A stretch of DNA of 64,000 nt, from positions 310,001 through 374,000 of the forward strand of contig NZ_AP025316.1 in the NCBI RefSeq assembly GCF_036492835.1, written 5' to 3'. Positions 45,602 through 54,317 of this stretch are shown here, one piece after another. The position numbers and the translations under genes are program-made. Numbering within the stretch: the stretch's first letter is position 1; every line of letters starts with the position of its first letter. This DNA is from Fulvitalea axinellae (GTDB lineage: Bacteria; Bacteroidota; Bacteroidia; Cytophagales; Cyclobacteriaceae). Below the pieces are notes generated by a model. That model made no database searches and was not told the origin of the DNA. It saw only the letters and a list, made by a program, of their open reading frames with translations.

Positions 45602-45941
45602 TTACTATAAGTTATTTTTATCCTTCTGCTATTTGTGCGTCCTCACTATGACGGTTAGAAATGAATAAGCTATTATATTCCGTAAAAATAAATGAATAAT
45701 CACTCATATGTATTTACGGTTGAGCTATTATTCTCCATTATCCGTTCATATTCATCCTAATGTTATATATCGCCGTCATTTGGTCAAACAGACATGTAAA
45801 TAGTAGAGATGTTGTCGTCTTGAGGTCATCTAAAGCTAGAGGTGAGTGTAGCCGGCTAATAACCATAAAACCAAAAAGGCTCCCCGTTAGCGGGGAGCCT
45901 TTTTCTTTAGAATCGTCAAAGACTATGGTCTTCGAATCGTC
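45602..45941. other. Intergenic region between small secreted proteins and hutU
   Basis: About 340 bp with no supported gene. It holds the hutU terminator at 45873-45905 and the unidentified promoter of the two-gene unit on the minus strand. Confidence 0.5.
45873..45905. terminator. Bidirectional terminator downstream of hutU
   Basis: A 14-bp stem (AAAAAGGCTCCCCG with its complement, 4-nt loop) with an A-run on one side and a T-run on the other lies 37 bp beyond the hutU stop codon. It terminates the marR-hutH-hutU transcript on the minus strand. Confidence 0.9.
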
Positions 45942-47630
45942 TTAGATCTCTAACCCAAAATCCTTACGAACTTCCATAGCCTTGTCATATCCGGCGTCGG
46001 CGTGGCGGAAGACGCCCATGGCCGGGTCCGAGTGCAGGACACGGCCTATGCACTTGTCGGCGCGTTCGGTACCGTCGGCCAAAACTACCATGCCGGCGTG
46101 TTGCGAATAGCCCATTCCTACGCCACCTCCGTGGTGGAACGAGATCCACGTGGCGCCACCCGTGGCGTTGGCCATCAGGTTGAGCAAAGCCCAGTCCGAT
46201 ACGACGTCCGAACCGTCTTTCATGCCTTCGGTTTCGCGGTTTGGCGAGGCTACGGAACCGCAGTCCAAGTGGTCGCGTCCGATTACGATCGGAGCTTTTA
46301 GTTTGCCTTCTCGTACCATCTCGTTAAACTTAAGGCCCGCTTTTTTACGGTCGCCCAAGCCGAGCCAGCAGATGCGTGACGGCAGGCCTTGGAAAGCGAC
46401 TTTCTCTCTGGCCTCGTCGAGCCAGTGGATCAGGTGCTTGTTGTCGGGGAACAGTTCCCTGAGGGCCTGGTCCGTGGCGTAGATGTCTTCCGGATCGCCG
46501 GAAAGTGCCGCCCAGCGGAACGGCCCCATGCCTTCGCAGAAAAGCGGCCGGATATATTCGGGAACGAATCCGTTGAAATCGAACGCGTTAGGTTCTCCGC
46601 CCTGTTTGGCGAATTCGCGGAGGTTGTTGCCGTAGTCGAAAGTGACAGCGCCTTGCTTTTGCATTTCCAACATAAAGCCTACGTGGCGAGCCATACTTTT
46701 GAGCGAAAGCTCTTTGTAGCGTTCCGGATCTTCGTTGCGGACTTTTTCAACTTCGTCGCCCCTGAGGGTATCGGGCACATAGCCGAATACGGGATCGTGG
46801 GCGGAAGTCTGGTCGGTGAGCACGTCCGGGATAATACCGTCCTTAAGCAACAGCTCCAGCGAATCGCCGATATCGGCCACCAAACCTACCGACAGGGCTT
46901 CGCCTTTTTCTTTGGCCTCCAACACCCACTGCTTCGCCTCTTCGTACGAGTGTGTCATCTTGTCAAGGTAGCGGGTTTCGATACGCTTCTTTACGCGTTC
47001 CGGGTCCACGTCTACGCCCAAATATGCCGCGCCGTTTAGGGTAGCGGCCAATGGCTGGGCTCCGCCCATACCGCCGAGTCCGCCGCTGACTACAAGCTTT
47101 TTGCTGAGGCTACCGCCGAAATGTCTGCGGGCGCAGGCGGCGAAGGTCTCGTAAGTACCTTGCAAGATGCCTTGGGTGCCGATATAGATCCAGCTTCCGG
47201 CCGTCATCTGGCCGTACATCATCAGGCCTTTTTTCTTCAGTTCCTCAAAGTGTTCCCAATTGGCCCACTTTGGCACCAAGTTACTGTTGGCGATCAGCAC
47301 GCGGGGCGCTTCGGGGTGGGTTGGGATAATACCCACCGGTTTGCCCGACTGTACCATCAAGCTGTGGTTGTCGTCGAGTTTCATCAGGCACTCGATGATC
47401 TTTTCCACCGATTCCCTATTGCGGGCGGCTTGTCCGGTACCTCCGTATACCACCAGGTCGTCGGGGTTTTCGGCCACTTCGGCGTCGAGGTTGTTGAGGA
47501 ACATTCTCAACGGGGCTTCGGTCTGCCAAGAGAGGGTGTTGAGTTTGTCGCCGTGCGGGGCCTTATAGTGAGGGTGCGCGGCGTATTCGGCCATAAAGGC
47601 CTTATATTTTTTTTCAAATTCGTTATTCAT
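45942..47630 (-). CDS. hutU: Urocanate hydratase
   Basis: Second enzyme of histidine degradation, converting urocanate to 4-imidazolone-5-propanoate with tightly bound NAD+. Start ATG 47630 (MNNEFEKKY, 562 aa) is preferred to the in-frame ATG at 47657, because the latter lies inside a repeat element. Landmarks: [10 protein letters not shown] (~62), the NAD-binding [11 protein letters not shown] (~183), DQTSAHDP, the active-site cysteine in [29 protein letters not shown] and a C-terminal [15 protein letters not shown]. Length matches the common ~555-aa type. It is downstream of hutH in the same direction, separated by a 142-bp gap holding an inverted repeat. hutI and the later pathway genes are not in this window. 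Confidence 0.96.
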   Translation of the reverse strand: MNNEFEKKYKAFMAEYAAHPHYKAPHGDKLNTLSWQTEAPLRMFLNNLDAEVAENPDDLVVYGGTGQAARNRESVEKIIECLMKLDDNHSLMVQSGKPVGIIPTHPEAPRVLIANSNLVPKWANWEHFEELKKKGLMMYGQMTAGSWIYIGTQGILQGTYETFAACARRHFGGSLSKKLVVSGGLGGMGGAQPLAATLNGAAYLGVDVDPERVKKRIETRYLDKMTHSYEEAKQWVLEAKEKGEALSVGLVADIGDSLELLLKDGIIPDVLTDQTSAHDPVFGYVPDTLRGDEVEKVRNEDPERYKELSLKSMARHVGFMLEMQKQGAVTFDYGNNLREFAKQGGEPNAFDFNGFVPEYIRPLFCEGMGPFRWAALSGDPEDIYATDQALRELFPDNKHLIHWLDEAREKVAFQGLPSRICWLGLGDRKKAGLKFNEMVREGKLKAPIVIGRDHLDCGSVASPNRETEGMKDGSDVVSDWALLNLMANATGGATWISFHHGGGVGMGYSQHAGMVVLADGTERADKCIGRVLHSDPAMGVFRHADAGYDKAMEVRKDFGLEI

Positions 47631-47647
47631 GACAGTTATTTTTGTTC

Positions 47648-47776
47648 GTAGAGACATGGCATGCCTTGTCTCAGCGTGGGGTATTTCAGGTTATGGTTTG
47701 TGGATTTTAAATCAAATCGAAATCAATCAAACCGGTTATCCATCCTCGGGTTAGACGAGGCGTGCCATGTCTCTAT
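47648..47776. mobile_element. MITE-like element / large inverted repeat between hutH and hutU
   Basis: Two 24-bp arms (47648-47671, beginning GTAGAGACATGGCATG, and 47753-47776) are inverted copies with 21 of 24 matches around an ~80-bp centre. All three mismatches are G-T wobbles when the + strand is read as RNA, so the + strand stem stays fully paired. The element supplies the TAG stop codon of hutH at one end and a spurious in-frame ATG for hutU at the other. Repeats with a GTAGAGACxTGGCAxGCC core recur in many bacterial genomes, but I cannot check copy number here. No target-site duplication is evident. Confidence 0.6.
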
Positions 47777-49293
47777 GGAGTTGTAATATATTGATCCACA
47801 ATGTTTACCAATTCGCCGTTGGCGACTATTTGGCGACACTGTTCGATATCTTGGGTGTAGATTTTGTCTTTCTCGGATTTGTCTACGCTCTTGCGGACGT
47901 GGTCCACGCAAGCTTCCAGTACATCGGTGGTCTTGAGCGGACGACGGAATTCCAGGCCTTGGGTGGCGGCCAATAGCTCGATGGCCTGTATGCGTTCCAG
48001 GTTTTGGATTACTTTCAGGGCTTTTCTACCGCTGATCGATCCCATGCTTACGTGGTCTTCCTGCCCCATGGAGGTAGGTACGCTGTCGGCGCTGGCGGGG
48101 TAGCAGAGGGTTTTGTTTTCCGTTACCAACGCCGCGGTGGTGTATTGCAGGATCATAAAGCCCGAATCCAGACCTGCGCTTTCCATCAACAGTTTCGGAA
48201 TGCCCGATTTCCCTTCCATGGAAAGGTAGATGCGGCGGTCGGCGATATTGCCGAGCTCGGCGGCGGCCAAGGCGGCGTAATCCATTACCATGGCTATGGG
48301 TTGTCCGTGGAAATTACCACCGCTTACGGTATGGTCGGCGTCGAACACTATCGGGTTGTCCGTTACGGAGTTAAGTTCCGTTTCTATCAGCTCGTTGAGG
48401 TGGTTCCAAGCGTTGCGCGAGGCGCCGTGTACCTGCGGAATACAGCGCAGGGAGTAGGGGTCCTGCACGCGGTCGCAGTCGTGGTGGGAAGCCACTATTT
48501 CCGACCCTTTGAGCATCTCCGTCATGCGGTGGGCTACATGCAGACAACCTTTGTGCGGACGAATGCGGTGGATTTCTTCGGAGAACGGCATGACCGAACC
48601 TTTAAGCGCCTCTACCATCAGAGCGCCGTTGATGTCGGCTTGCTCAAGGCAGTTGTGGAGCTTTTGGGTGATCATTATACCGTGCGAAAGCATAAACTGC
48701 GTGCCGTTGATCAGACCGAGGCCTTCTTTGGGACCTAAGTCCAGCGGGGCGATACCGACTTTCCCCAGTACATGCGCCGTGTTTTCTCTTTTTCCTTTGT
48801 AAAACACATCGCCAAGTCCCAATAAAGGCAAGAAAGCGTGGGAAAGCGGAGCCAAATCGCCGGAGGCGCCGACGGAGCCTTGTTCGGGCACTACCGGTAT
48901 TATATCGGATTCGATAAAGAAAATTATGCGTTCCACCGTGCGCAGGCGTACGCCCGAGTAGCCCTTGGCCAAGGCGTGCGCCTTGGTGATCAGCATAAGC
49001 TTGGCCAGCTTGGGAGCTATGGGATCACCTACGCCCACGGCGTGGCTCATCAAAAGGTTACGCTGGAGGCGGGTGGTTTCCTCCTTGGAAATATGCGTGG
49101 TACATAAGGGGCCAAAGCCCGTGTTGATGCCGTATACGACCCTTTCGCCCTCGACGATGTCTTGGACGTGTCGGGCCGAAGCCTCGATCCTGCGCCGGGT
49201 GCCGGCGTCCAAGGCGCCCCGGACACGCCCTTCGGCGATGTCCAGCGCAACCTTGACGGTCAGGCGGTCGGTTCCGTAGTTAAACGTTTTCAT
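47773..49293 (-). CDS. hutH: Histidine ammonia-lyase
   Basis: A 506-aa cytosolic enzyme that removes ammonia from L-histidine to give urocanate. The MIO cofactor precursor Ala143-Ser144-Gly145 lies in GSVGASGDLAPLSH, at the expected position. Other landmarks are YGINTGFG (~54), LIKTK-type helix residues, GLINGTQ, and RNPIV/NSVTDNPIVF (~320) near the active site. The final codons and the TAG stop run into the repeat element, so the last residues (YITTP) may replace an original C-terminus. The start overlaps the end of marR by 14 bp, giving a coupled marR-hutH-hutU operon. Confidence 0.96.
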   Translation of the reverse strand: MKTFNYGTDRLTVKVALDIAEGRVRGALDAGTRRRIEASARHVQDIVEGERVVYGINTGFGPLCTTHISKEETTRLQRNLLMSHAVGVGDPIAPKLAKLMLITKAHALAKGYSGVRLRTVERIIFFIESDIIPVVPEQGSVGASGDLAPLSHAFLPLLGLGDVFYKGKRENTAHVLGKVGIAPLDLGPKEGLGLINGTQFMLSHGIMITQKLHNCLEQADINGALMVEALKGSVMPFSEEIHRIRPHKGCLHVAHRMTEMLKGSEIVASHHDCDRVQDPYSLRCIPQVHGASRNAWNHLNELIETELNSVTDNPIVFDADHTVSGGNFHGQPIAMVMDYAALAAAELGNIADRRIYLSMEGKSGIPKLLMESAGLDSGFMILQYTTAALVTENKTLCYPASADSVPTSMGQEDHVSMGSISGRKALKVIQNLERIQAIELLAATQGLEFRRPLKTTDVLEACVDHVRKSVDKSEKDKIYTQDIEQCRQIVANGELVNIVDQYITTP

Positions 49294-49795
49294 TTTGGGT
49301 AGATGTTGTTTGTGAGAGCCCTTTTGTTACATTTTCGAAAAGGCTATTATCGGCCAGCATTTTTTCCTCAAGGGCGTTGAGGATGCCGAAGAGTTTGTCG
49401 CCGTCGGGTATGTCGGCGATCATCTTGGCCATATGTGCGCGAATGCCTTGCCAAATGGGCTGAATTTTCCGGTTGAGGTAGAGGCCTTTGTCGTTGAGGC
49501 TGACAAGCCTTCTCCTGAGGTCGTCCGGATCTTTTTCAATGACTACCAGCCCTTCTTTTTCCAACGCTTTGAGGATTTGGTTAAGCGCCGGATGGCTGAT
49601 GTCTACGGCTTTGGCGAGCTCGGTGACGGCGTATTGTTCGCCGTCTTTAAGCAGAAAAAATATGGGAAACCAGCTAAGGTCGAAACGGATGCCCTGTGAG
49701 GCGTAAATCCTCACCACGTCCTGCTGGAAGCGGGTGGCTATCCGTTTGAGGTAGGTACCGAAAAGCAACTCTCCCTGTTCGCTGTATATCGCCAT
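49280..49795 (-). CDS. MarR-family transcriptional regulator of the hut operon
   Basis: A 171-aa winged-helix protein: recognition region YAVTELAKAVDISHPALNQILKALEKEGL (~55-83), wing KDPDDLRRRLVSLNDKG (~88-104), and flanking dimerisation helices. MarR proteins are usually ligand-responsive repressors. It is the first gene of the operon and overlaps hutH by 14 bp, so it most likely controls hutH and hutU and itself, with histidine or urocanate as plausible ligands (inference). In many other bacteria this role is taken by HutC, a GntR-family protein, so MarR control is somewhat unusual. It could also control the divergent symporter genes. Confidence 0.88.
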   Translation of the reverse strand: MAIYSEQGELLFGTYLKRIATRFQQDVVRIYASQGIRFDLSWFPIFFLLKDGEQYAVTELAKAVDISHPALNQILKALEKEGLVVIEKDPDDLRRRLVSLNDKGLYLNRKIQPIWQGIRAHMAKMIADIPDGDKLFGILNALEEKMLADNSLFENVTKGLSQTTSTQNENV

Positions 49796-49804
49796 GCCTT
49801 TTTA

Positions 49805-49822
49805 TGTAAGTACCTACGTAAT
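49805..49822. promoter_or_regulatory. Imperfect palindrome before marR, possible operator
   Basis: TGTAAGTACCTACGTAAT lies 10-27 bp upstream of the marR start. The two halves (GTAAGTAC / TTACGTAG) match at 5 of 8 positions in inverted orientation. Position suits MarR autoregulation, but the symmetry is modest. Confidence 0.3.
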
Positions 49823-49909
49823 ATGGTTTGAGTTTGTGAAATATGCAAGTTAGGAGGTTTTTTTCCTTGCGGATAAGGTGTATGTCTTCTCCGATCAGGA
49901 CTTGCTTTC

Positions 49910-49917
49910 CAAAGCTA
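49910..49917 (-). promoter_or_regulatory. Candidate -7 box for marR-hutH-hutU
   Basis: On the minus strand this reads TAGCTTTG, a perfect match to TAnnTTTG, about 115 bp before the marR start. No good TTG is seen at the -33 distance. Confidence 0.35.
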
Positions 49918-50025
49918 TAAGCGTCGATTTCTTTGTGTTTATTTTAAATTTTTAATAGTTTATATGAATGTTTTTTAGGTATGTGCAGTTGATAATTCAT
50001 TTTTAAACATTTAAAATTTATTACG

Positions 50026-50334
50026 ATGACGCATGGTTCTAATGACGGAGAAGTCTTGGAAAAGGAAGCCCGGCTTCCGGAGACGGCCGTGTTACGTTCT
50101 TATTGGACCGCCAACCTCAGATACTTGGCGGTCTTGCTTGGGGTGTGGTTTGTAGTGTCGTTCGGTTGCGGTATTCTGTTTGTCGATGAGCTGAACGCTG
50201 TCCGTATAGGAGGGTTTAAGCTGGGCTTTTGGTTTGCGCAACAAGGGTCTATTTATGTGTTTGTAGCCTTGATTTTTGTGTATGTGTGGCTGATGAACAG
50301 GCTGGACCGTAAACATGGGTTGGACGAGGGGTGA
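50026..50334 (+). CDS. DUF4212 small subunit of sodium/substrate symporter
   Basis: A 102-aa membrane protein with two transmembrane helices (~33-53 and ~70-90) and the DUF4212 pattern YWTANLRYLAVLLGVWF ... FKLGFWFAQQGSIYVFVALIFVYVWLMNRLDRK. Such proteins are found directly upstream of VC_2705-type sodium:solute symporters and are thought to be their small subunit. Here the symporter starts 146 bp downstream. The gene is divergent from marR-hut across ~230 bp. Confidence 0.9.
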   Translation: MTHGSNDGEVLEKEARLPETAVLRSYWTANLRYLAVLLGVWFVVSFGCGILFVDELNAVRIGGFKLGFWFAQQGSIYVFVALIFVYVWLMNRLDRKHGLDEG

Positions 50335-50479
50335 CGGACTATGAAGGAATCAAAAAAATAAAGTGTAAAAAAGTATTTCCGGCAAAATACGGACAGGTAG
50401 GGCAGTGATGTGCGGAGTGATGATGTAGCGCTTGGGTGAGTGTGGATTATTTTTTCGGACACAAAAACTAAGTCGATAT

Positions 50480-52171
50480 ATGGATATTCAAGACTGGACT
50501 TACCTGATTGTCGGGACGACATTCATGATATATATGGGCATCGCCATTTGGAGCAGGGCGGGTTCCACCAAAGATTTTTATGTGGCCGGCGGAGGCGTGT
50601 CGCCTTTGGCCAACGGTATGGCCACCGCCGCCGATTGGATGTCGGCGGCCTCGTTCATTTCCATGGCGGGGCTGATCTCGTTTATGGGGTACGACGGGTC
50701 GGTGTACCTGATGGGCTGGACGGGAGGATATGTGCTTTTGGCCCTGTTGCTGGCGCCGTACTTGCGGAAATTCGGGAAATTTACGGTACCTGACTTTATC
50801 GGTGACCGCTACTACTCGCAGACGGCCCGGCTGGTGGCGGTGATTTGCGCCATAGTTGTGTCGTTTACTTATGTGGCGGGGCAGATGCGTGGCGTGGGCG
50901 TGGTGTTCAGCCGTTTTTTGGAAGTGGATATCGAAACGGGCGTTATGATAGGAATGGGCTTGGTGTTTTTTTACGCCGTTTTGGGCGGAATGAAAGGCAT
51001 TACCTATACGCAGGTGGCGCAGTACTGTATTCTGATTTTCGCTTTTATGGTTCCGGCCATATTTATAAGCCTTCAGCTCACGGGCAATATCATTCCGCAG
51101 TTGGGCTTCGGGTCCACATTGGAGGGGACGGACGTTTACCTACTTGACCGTCTCGATGGGCTTTCGGAGGAACTGGGTTTTGCAGCCTATACTTCCGGCC
51201 AGAAATCGATGACGGACGTATTTGCCATAACGGCTGCTTTAATGTTGGGTACTGCCGGTTTGCCACATGTAATTGTTCGTTTCTTTACCGTGCCAAAGGT
51301 GCGTGACGCCAGGGTTTCTGCGGGTTACGCGTTGGTTTTTATCGCAATCTTATATACCACGGCGCCGGCTATCGCGGCGTTCGCCAGAACAAATCTTATC
51401 CAGACCGTTAGCGAAAAAAATTATGATGAGGTGCCGGCGTGGTTTGGCAAGTGGGAAGAGACGGGCTTGATTGGTTTCGAAGACAAAAACGCTGACGGCA
51501 AGATCCAATACTTGGCCGATGCCGGCGCCAATGAGCTGACTATAGACCGTGATATTATGGTGCTGGCCAACCCCGAGATCGCCAATCTGCCGGATTGGGT
51601 AATTGCCTTAGTGGCGGCGGGAGGTTTGGCCGCGGCATTGTCCACTGCGGCGGGACTATTGTTGGTAATATCCACGGCGGTGTCGCATGATTTGCTGAAA
51701 AAGCAATTAATGCCGAGGATATCGGAGCGTCATGAATTGGCGGCCGCCCGGACGGCCTCGGCTGTGGCCGTGGCTATAGCCGGGTATTTCGGAATCAACC
51801 CACCCGACTTTGTGGCCGCTGTGGTGGCTTTGGCCTTTGGTTTGGCGGCGTCCACATTTTTCCCCGCCATTATTCTGGGAATATTCTATAAGAGAATGAA
51901 TAAAGAAGGTGCCGTGGCGGGTATGTTGGCCGGGCTGGGGCTGATGGTGTTTTATATTTTACGCTTTAAGTTCGGTATGTTTGGCCCTACCACACCCGAA
52001 GATTGGTGGTACGGTATTTCGCCCGAAGGTTTCGGCAGCGTAGCCATGTTAGCTAATTTGATCGTTTCGGTAGCGGTTTGTTCGTTTACCGCCCCTCCGC
52101 CACAGGATGTTTGCGAAATTGTGGAGAATATCCGTTATCCTAAGGGAGCCGGTGAGGCTGTGGAACATTGA
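50480..52171 (+). CDS. Sodium:solute symporter (SSS family, VC_2705-like)
   Basis: A 563-aa integral membrane transporter with about 13 helices. I chose ATG 50480 (MDIQDWTYLIVGTTFMIYMG) over an upstream in-frame TTG at 50432. SSS features: DFYVAGGGVSPLANGMATAADWMSAASF (helix 1-2 region), an RY-containing DFIGDRYYS loop, and the GGLAAALSTAAGLLLVISTAVSHDL motif (~382-410) near the Na+ site. Family members move organic anions such as acetate or amino acids with sodium. Pairing with DUF4212 supports the VC_2705 group. A terminator follows at 52221. Confidence 0.93.
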   Translation: MDIQDWTYLIVGTTFMIYMGIAIWSRAGSTKDFYVAGGGVSPLANGMATAADWMSAASFISMAGLISFMGYDGSVYLMGWTGGYVLLALLLAPYLRKFGKFTVPDFIGDRYYSQTARLVAVICAIVVSFTYVAGQMRGVGVVFSRFLEVDIETGVMIGMGLVFFYAVLGGMKGITYTQVAQYCILIFAFMVPAIFISLQLTGNIIPQLGFGSTLEGTDVYLLDRLDGLSEELGFAAYTSGQKSMTDVFAITAALMLGTAGLPHVIVRFFTVPKVRDARVSAGYALVFIAILYTTAPAIAAFARTNLIQTVSEKNYDEVPAWFGKWEETGLIGFEDKNADGKIQYLADAGANELTIDRDIMVLANPEIANLPDWVIALVAAGGLAAALSTAAGLLLVISTAVSHDLLKKQLMPRISERHELAAARTASAVAVAIAGYFGINPPDFVAAVVALAFGLAASTFFPAIILGIFYKRMNKEGAVAGMLAGLGLMVFYILRFKFGMFGPTTPEDWWYGISPEGFGSVAMLANLIVSVAVCSFTAPPPQDVCEIVENIRYPKGAGEAVEH

Positions 52172-52220
52172 TGGAAACACATTAGGCTGAACGGTATTGC
52201 TTTGGGAATCTCTGTGATTG

Positions 52221-52258
52221 GACCCGTTTTCTACGCTTGTAGAGATCGGGTCTTTTTT
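52221..52258 (+). terminator. Intrinsic terminator after the symporter gene
   Basis: GACCCG pairs with CGGGTC around an inner CTAC/GTAG stem, followed by seven Ts, 50 bp after the stop codon. Confidence 0.88.
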
Positions 52259-52484
52259 AAATATGCGTCATTTATTTTATTGAAAAACATTAATGAGGCT
52301 TTGGCTATGCATCGCTAAGTATAGCTTTTCTGTTTATCAATTATATGAAATGATTTTATTGATGTTTTAATATATTGTGCCTTATTCCTGAGAACAGATT
52401 CTTTTTTGGAAAGATTGCCAGTATTTAATTTTAAACTCTGTTTCGGCAGGTTCTCAGAATTTGTGTAGCTATATAACTTAAGTA

Positions 52485-53084
52485 ATGAAAGTAAATATTA
52501 GAAGGTATATCGGAGAAGGGGCATTGATAGTTTTTAGTGTTTTGTTTGCGTTGTTTATTAACCAGACTTTTGAAGATTACCGTATCCGCAAAAAGAAAGA
52601 TATAGCGAAGGAAAGCATACTTAAGGAAATAAAGAGAAATCAAGAAACCCTTAATCAATGGAAGACGACGCACGCGGGATTCAGCAAAAGAATTAAGGAT
52701 ATGCATGAAGGGCGTGCGGACAGTCTTAAGGTTGCTCTTTTTAAAGGTGGTTTTCTAAATATAGGGGTGTTAACAAATGGAAAATCATTTGCGAATGATT
52801 TTCTGTCTATGACGGCTTGGGAATCGGCGAGGACTACGGGTATAATAACTGAGTTTGATTATGAGACTATAGAAATGCTTACGGAAGTTTATACCGTACA
52901 GGATTTATTGGTAAATAAAACGCTTATGGGGCTTTTGGATTCGTATTTTGATCCTAATACCCATAATCTTGAGAATAAAGACAGAACGATGATGCATTTC
53001 AGAGTGCGTATAATGGAACTGACGAGTCAAGAACAATTTATGGGGAGGGTGTATAAGAACGCGATAAAACGTTTAGAGGAATAA
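52485..53084 (+). CDS. DUF6090-like membrane-anchored protein
   Basis: A 199-aa protein with one N-terminal membrane helix (GEGALIVFSVLFALFINQTFED, ~10-31) followed by a charged alpha-helical region (~32-65, coiled-coil-like) and a globular C-terminal part. The start RYIGEGALIVFSVLFALFINQ resembles DUF6090 proteins, which begin with a similar AIGEIVLVVIGILIALQINNW segment; the match is by eye. Function unknown. Codon use is more AT-rich than in neighbouring operons. Confidence 0.7.
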   Translation: MKVNIRRYIGEGALIVFSVLFALFINQTFEDYRIRKKKDIAKESILKEIKRNQETLNQWKTTHAGFSKRIKDMHEGRADSLKVALFKGGFLNIGVLTNGKSFANDFLSMTAWESARTTGIITEFDYETIEMLTEVYTVQDLLVNKTLMGLLDSYFDPNTHNLENKDRTMMHFRVRIMELTSQEQFMGRVYKNAIKRLEE

Positions 53085-53254
53085 CTGAATTTTATTAGCC
53101 ATGAGGTTGGCTTATTTATAGGACTAGTGTCGGCTCAATTTTGCGATATTTGATTACACTGGCTGAAAAGATTTTTAGGAATGGATATCAGTGCGCAGTT
53201 TTTCTTCAGCGCTTTGGGAGCGTTTAACGGAGCGGACTACAGTAAAAATAGAAA

Positions 53255-53728
53255 ATGAGACTTATTAATAATAGATTCACGTCTTTCTTGAAAAGGATGC
53301 TTAAGCCTTTTGTTGCGCCTGTTTTTGCAATCGTATTGTTTTTCACGATTGTCCATGAAACTCCCGAGGAAAAAAAAGAAGCGATTCTTAAGTGTTACAA
53401 AGAGTGGGAATTTACTTCGTTATGTGGAGAGGTGATAGAAAAAGGAAATACACATGGAATTTATTATAAAATTAAATGTACAGATGGTGAAATTAAACGG
53501 GTAAGTGGAGTTTCAATGCCCGTAACATCGACTTCATTGAAATCCGAGTTAATCTTGGGAGATTCGGTCATAAAAAGATCAGGAGAGGATTTCTGTTGGA
53601 TTATTCGAAAAGGAAAAATATCCAAAATCCAATTTCTGAAAGAGATTAATGACAATATTCAGAAAGGTATTTATGAAAAAACAATTTGGGTAAACCGAGA
53701 TGAGGTCAAGGTCTCTTGTGACAAATAG
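53255..53728 (+). CDS. Hypothetical membrane-anchored protein, 157 aa
   Basis: A 157-aa protein with one N-terminal hydrophobic segment (PFVAPVFAIVLFFTIV, ~18-33) and a ~120-residue beta-rich soluble part with several Lys and Ile residues (GIYYKIKCTDGEIKRVSG, WIIRKGKISKIQF). No family recognised. It lies 170 bp after the DUF6090-like gene in the same direction and shares its AT-rich codon use. A terminator follows at 53853. Confidence 0.65.
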   Translation: MRLINNRFTSFLKRMLKPFVAPVFAIVLFFTIVHETPEEKKEAILKCYKEWEFTSLCGEVIEKGNTHGIYYKIKCTDGEIKRVSGVSMPVTSTSLKSELILGDSVIKRSGEDFCWIIRKGKISKIQFLKEINDNIQKGIYEKTIWVNRDEVKVSCDK

Positions 53729-53852
53729 AGATCCTATTGTTTACCTAAAGAGACGACCATTTTATGTTACTAAGACTTTTAAAAGCAATGGGCTGGTGCC
53801 ATTAGGGTTTCCAGTTTTCGGGCTAGAACAGGTCAGTTATCAATATCCAGCG

Positions 53853-53892
53853 ACCCGCCTTTCGCGATTCACGGAAGGCGGGTTTGTTTTTC
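53853..53892 (+). terminator. Intrinsic terminator after the 157-aa gene
   Basis: An 11-bp stem (ACCCGCCTTTC with GGAAGGCGGGT, one T-G pair) is followed by TTGTTTTTC. It separates the small membrane genes from the riboswitch-controlled gene. Confidence 0.8.
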
Positions 53893-53992
53893 TGGTCTTA
53901 TCCAAGTGTTCTTTTTCGATTGAAAAGGAAGAGAACATATTGCATTGAACTAGCCATCACGCATAAAAAACATATAAATTATTCTTCATGGT

Positions 53993-54027
53993 TTTGCGTA
54001 ACAAATAGAATAAAGCCGTTACCTTTG
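53993..54027 (+). promoter_or_regulatory. Promoter for the cobalamin-riboswitch transcript
   Basis: TTTG at 53993-53996 and TACCTTTG at 54020-54027 match the Bacteroidota -33/-7 boxes with a 23-nt spacer, slightly longer than ideal. Transcription would start near 54034, at the beginning of the riboswitch. Confidence 0.5.
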
Positions 54028-54205
54028 CGCCGGATTGGTTTTTATGCCTTGAAGGTATAGAACTAAGAGGGAATCCGGTGAAAATCCGGAACAGAACCCG
54101 CTGCGGTAATCCCCTTTTAATGTCCTTAGCACATGCCACTGGATTTCTCCGGGAAGGCGCTTGGGATTGGGGTAAGTCCGAAGACCTGCCGTCCGCTATC
54201 GATAA
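54028..54205 (+). promoter_or_regulatory. Cobalamin (B12) riboswitch
   Basis: The conserved core of a cobalamin riboswitch is visible in order: GGTTTTTATGCC (~54037), AAGAGGGAATCCGGTGAAAA (54065-54084), AACAGAACCCGCTGCGGTAA (54091-54110), GCCACTGGAT and GGGAAGGCGC (54135-54160), and the B12 box AGTCCGAAGACCTGCC (54175-54190). Such RNAs bind adenosyl- or methylcobalamin and switch off the downstream gene. Here the next gene encodes a 1530-aa T9SS-secreted protein, not a BtuB receptor. Confidence 0.93.
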
Positions 54206-54272
54206 CTTTTGCCTTCGGGAGTTAAGGCGAACGGGTATTTTTTTAGCGAAGGTCTCGTTTCCTTTTCTGGAT

Positions 54273-54303
54273 TTGCCCTTTTTTCTCTCCCGGGCAATTT
54301 TTT
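54273..54303 (+). terminator. Possible expression-platform terminator of the B12 riboswitch
   Basis: A TTGCCC/GGGCAA stem (54273-54278 with 54292-54297) with a 13-nt T/C-rich loop is followed by six Ts and lies between the riboswitch and the start codon. It would allow ligand-dependent premature termination. The stem is only 6 bp, so translational control is the alternative. Confidence 0.55.
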
Positions 54304-54317
54304 CAAAACATCTATCC

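Noticed and set aside
47631-47657. ATG 47657 as hutU start
   Set aside because: This ATG belongs to the inverted-repeat arm; MNNEFEKKY at 47630 is the more natural start.
50432-50479. TTG start for the sodium symporter
   Set aside because: ATG 50480 gives the usual short N-terminus before helix 1.
54078-54317. N-terminal extension of the 1530-aa protein from GTG 54078
   Set aside because: The extension is the translated riboswitch; the signal peptide starts at 54318.
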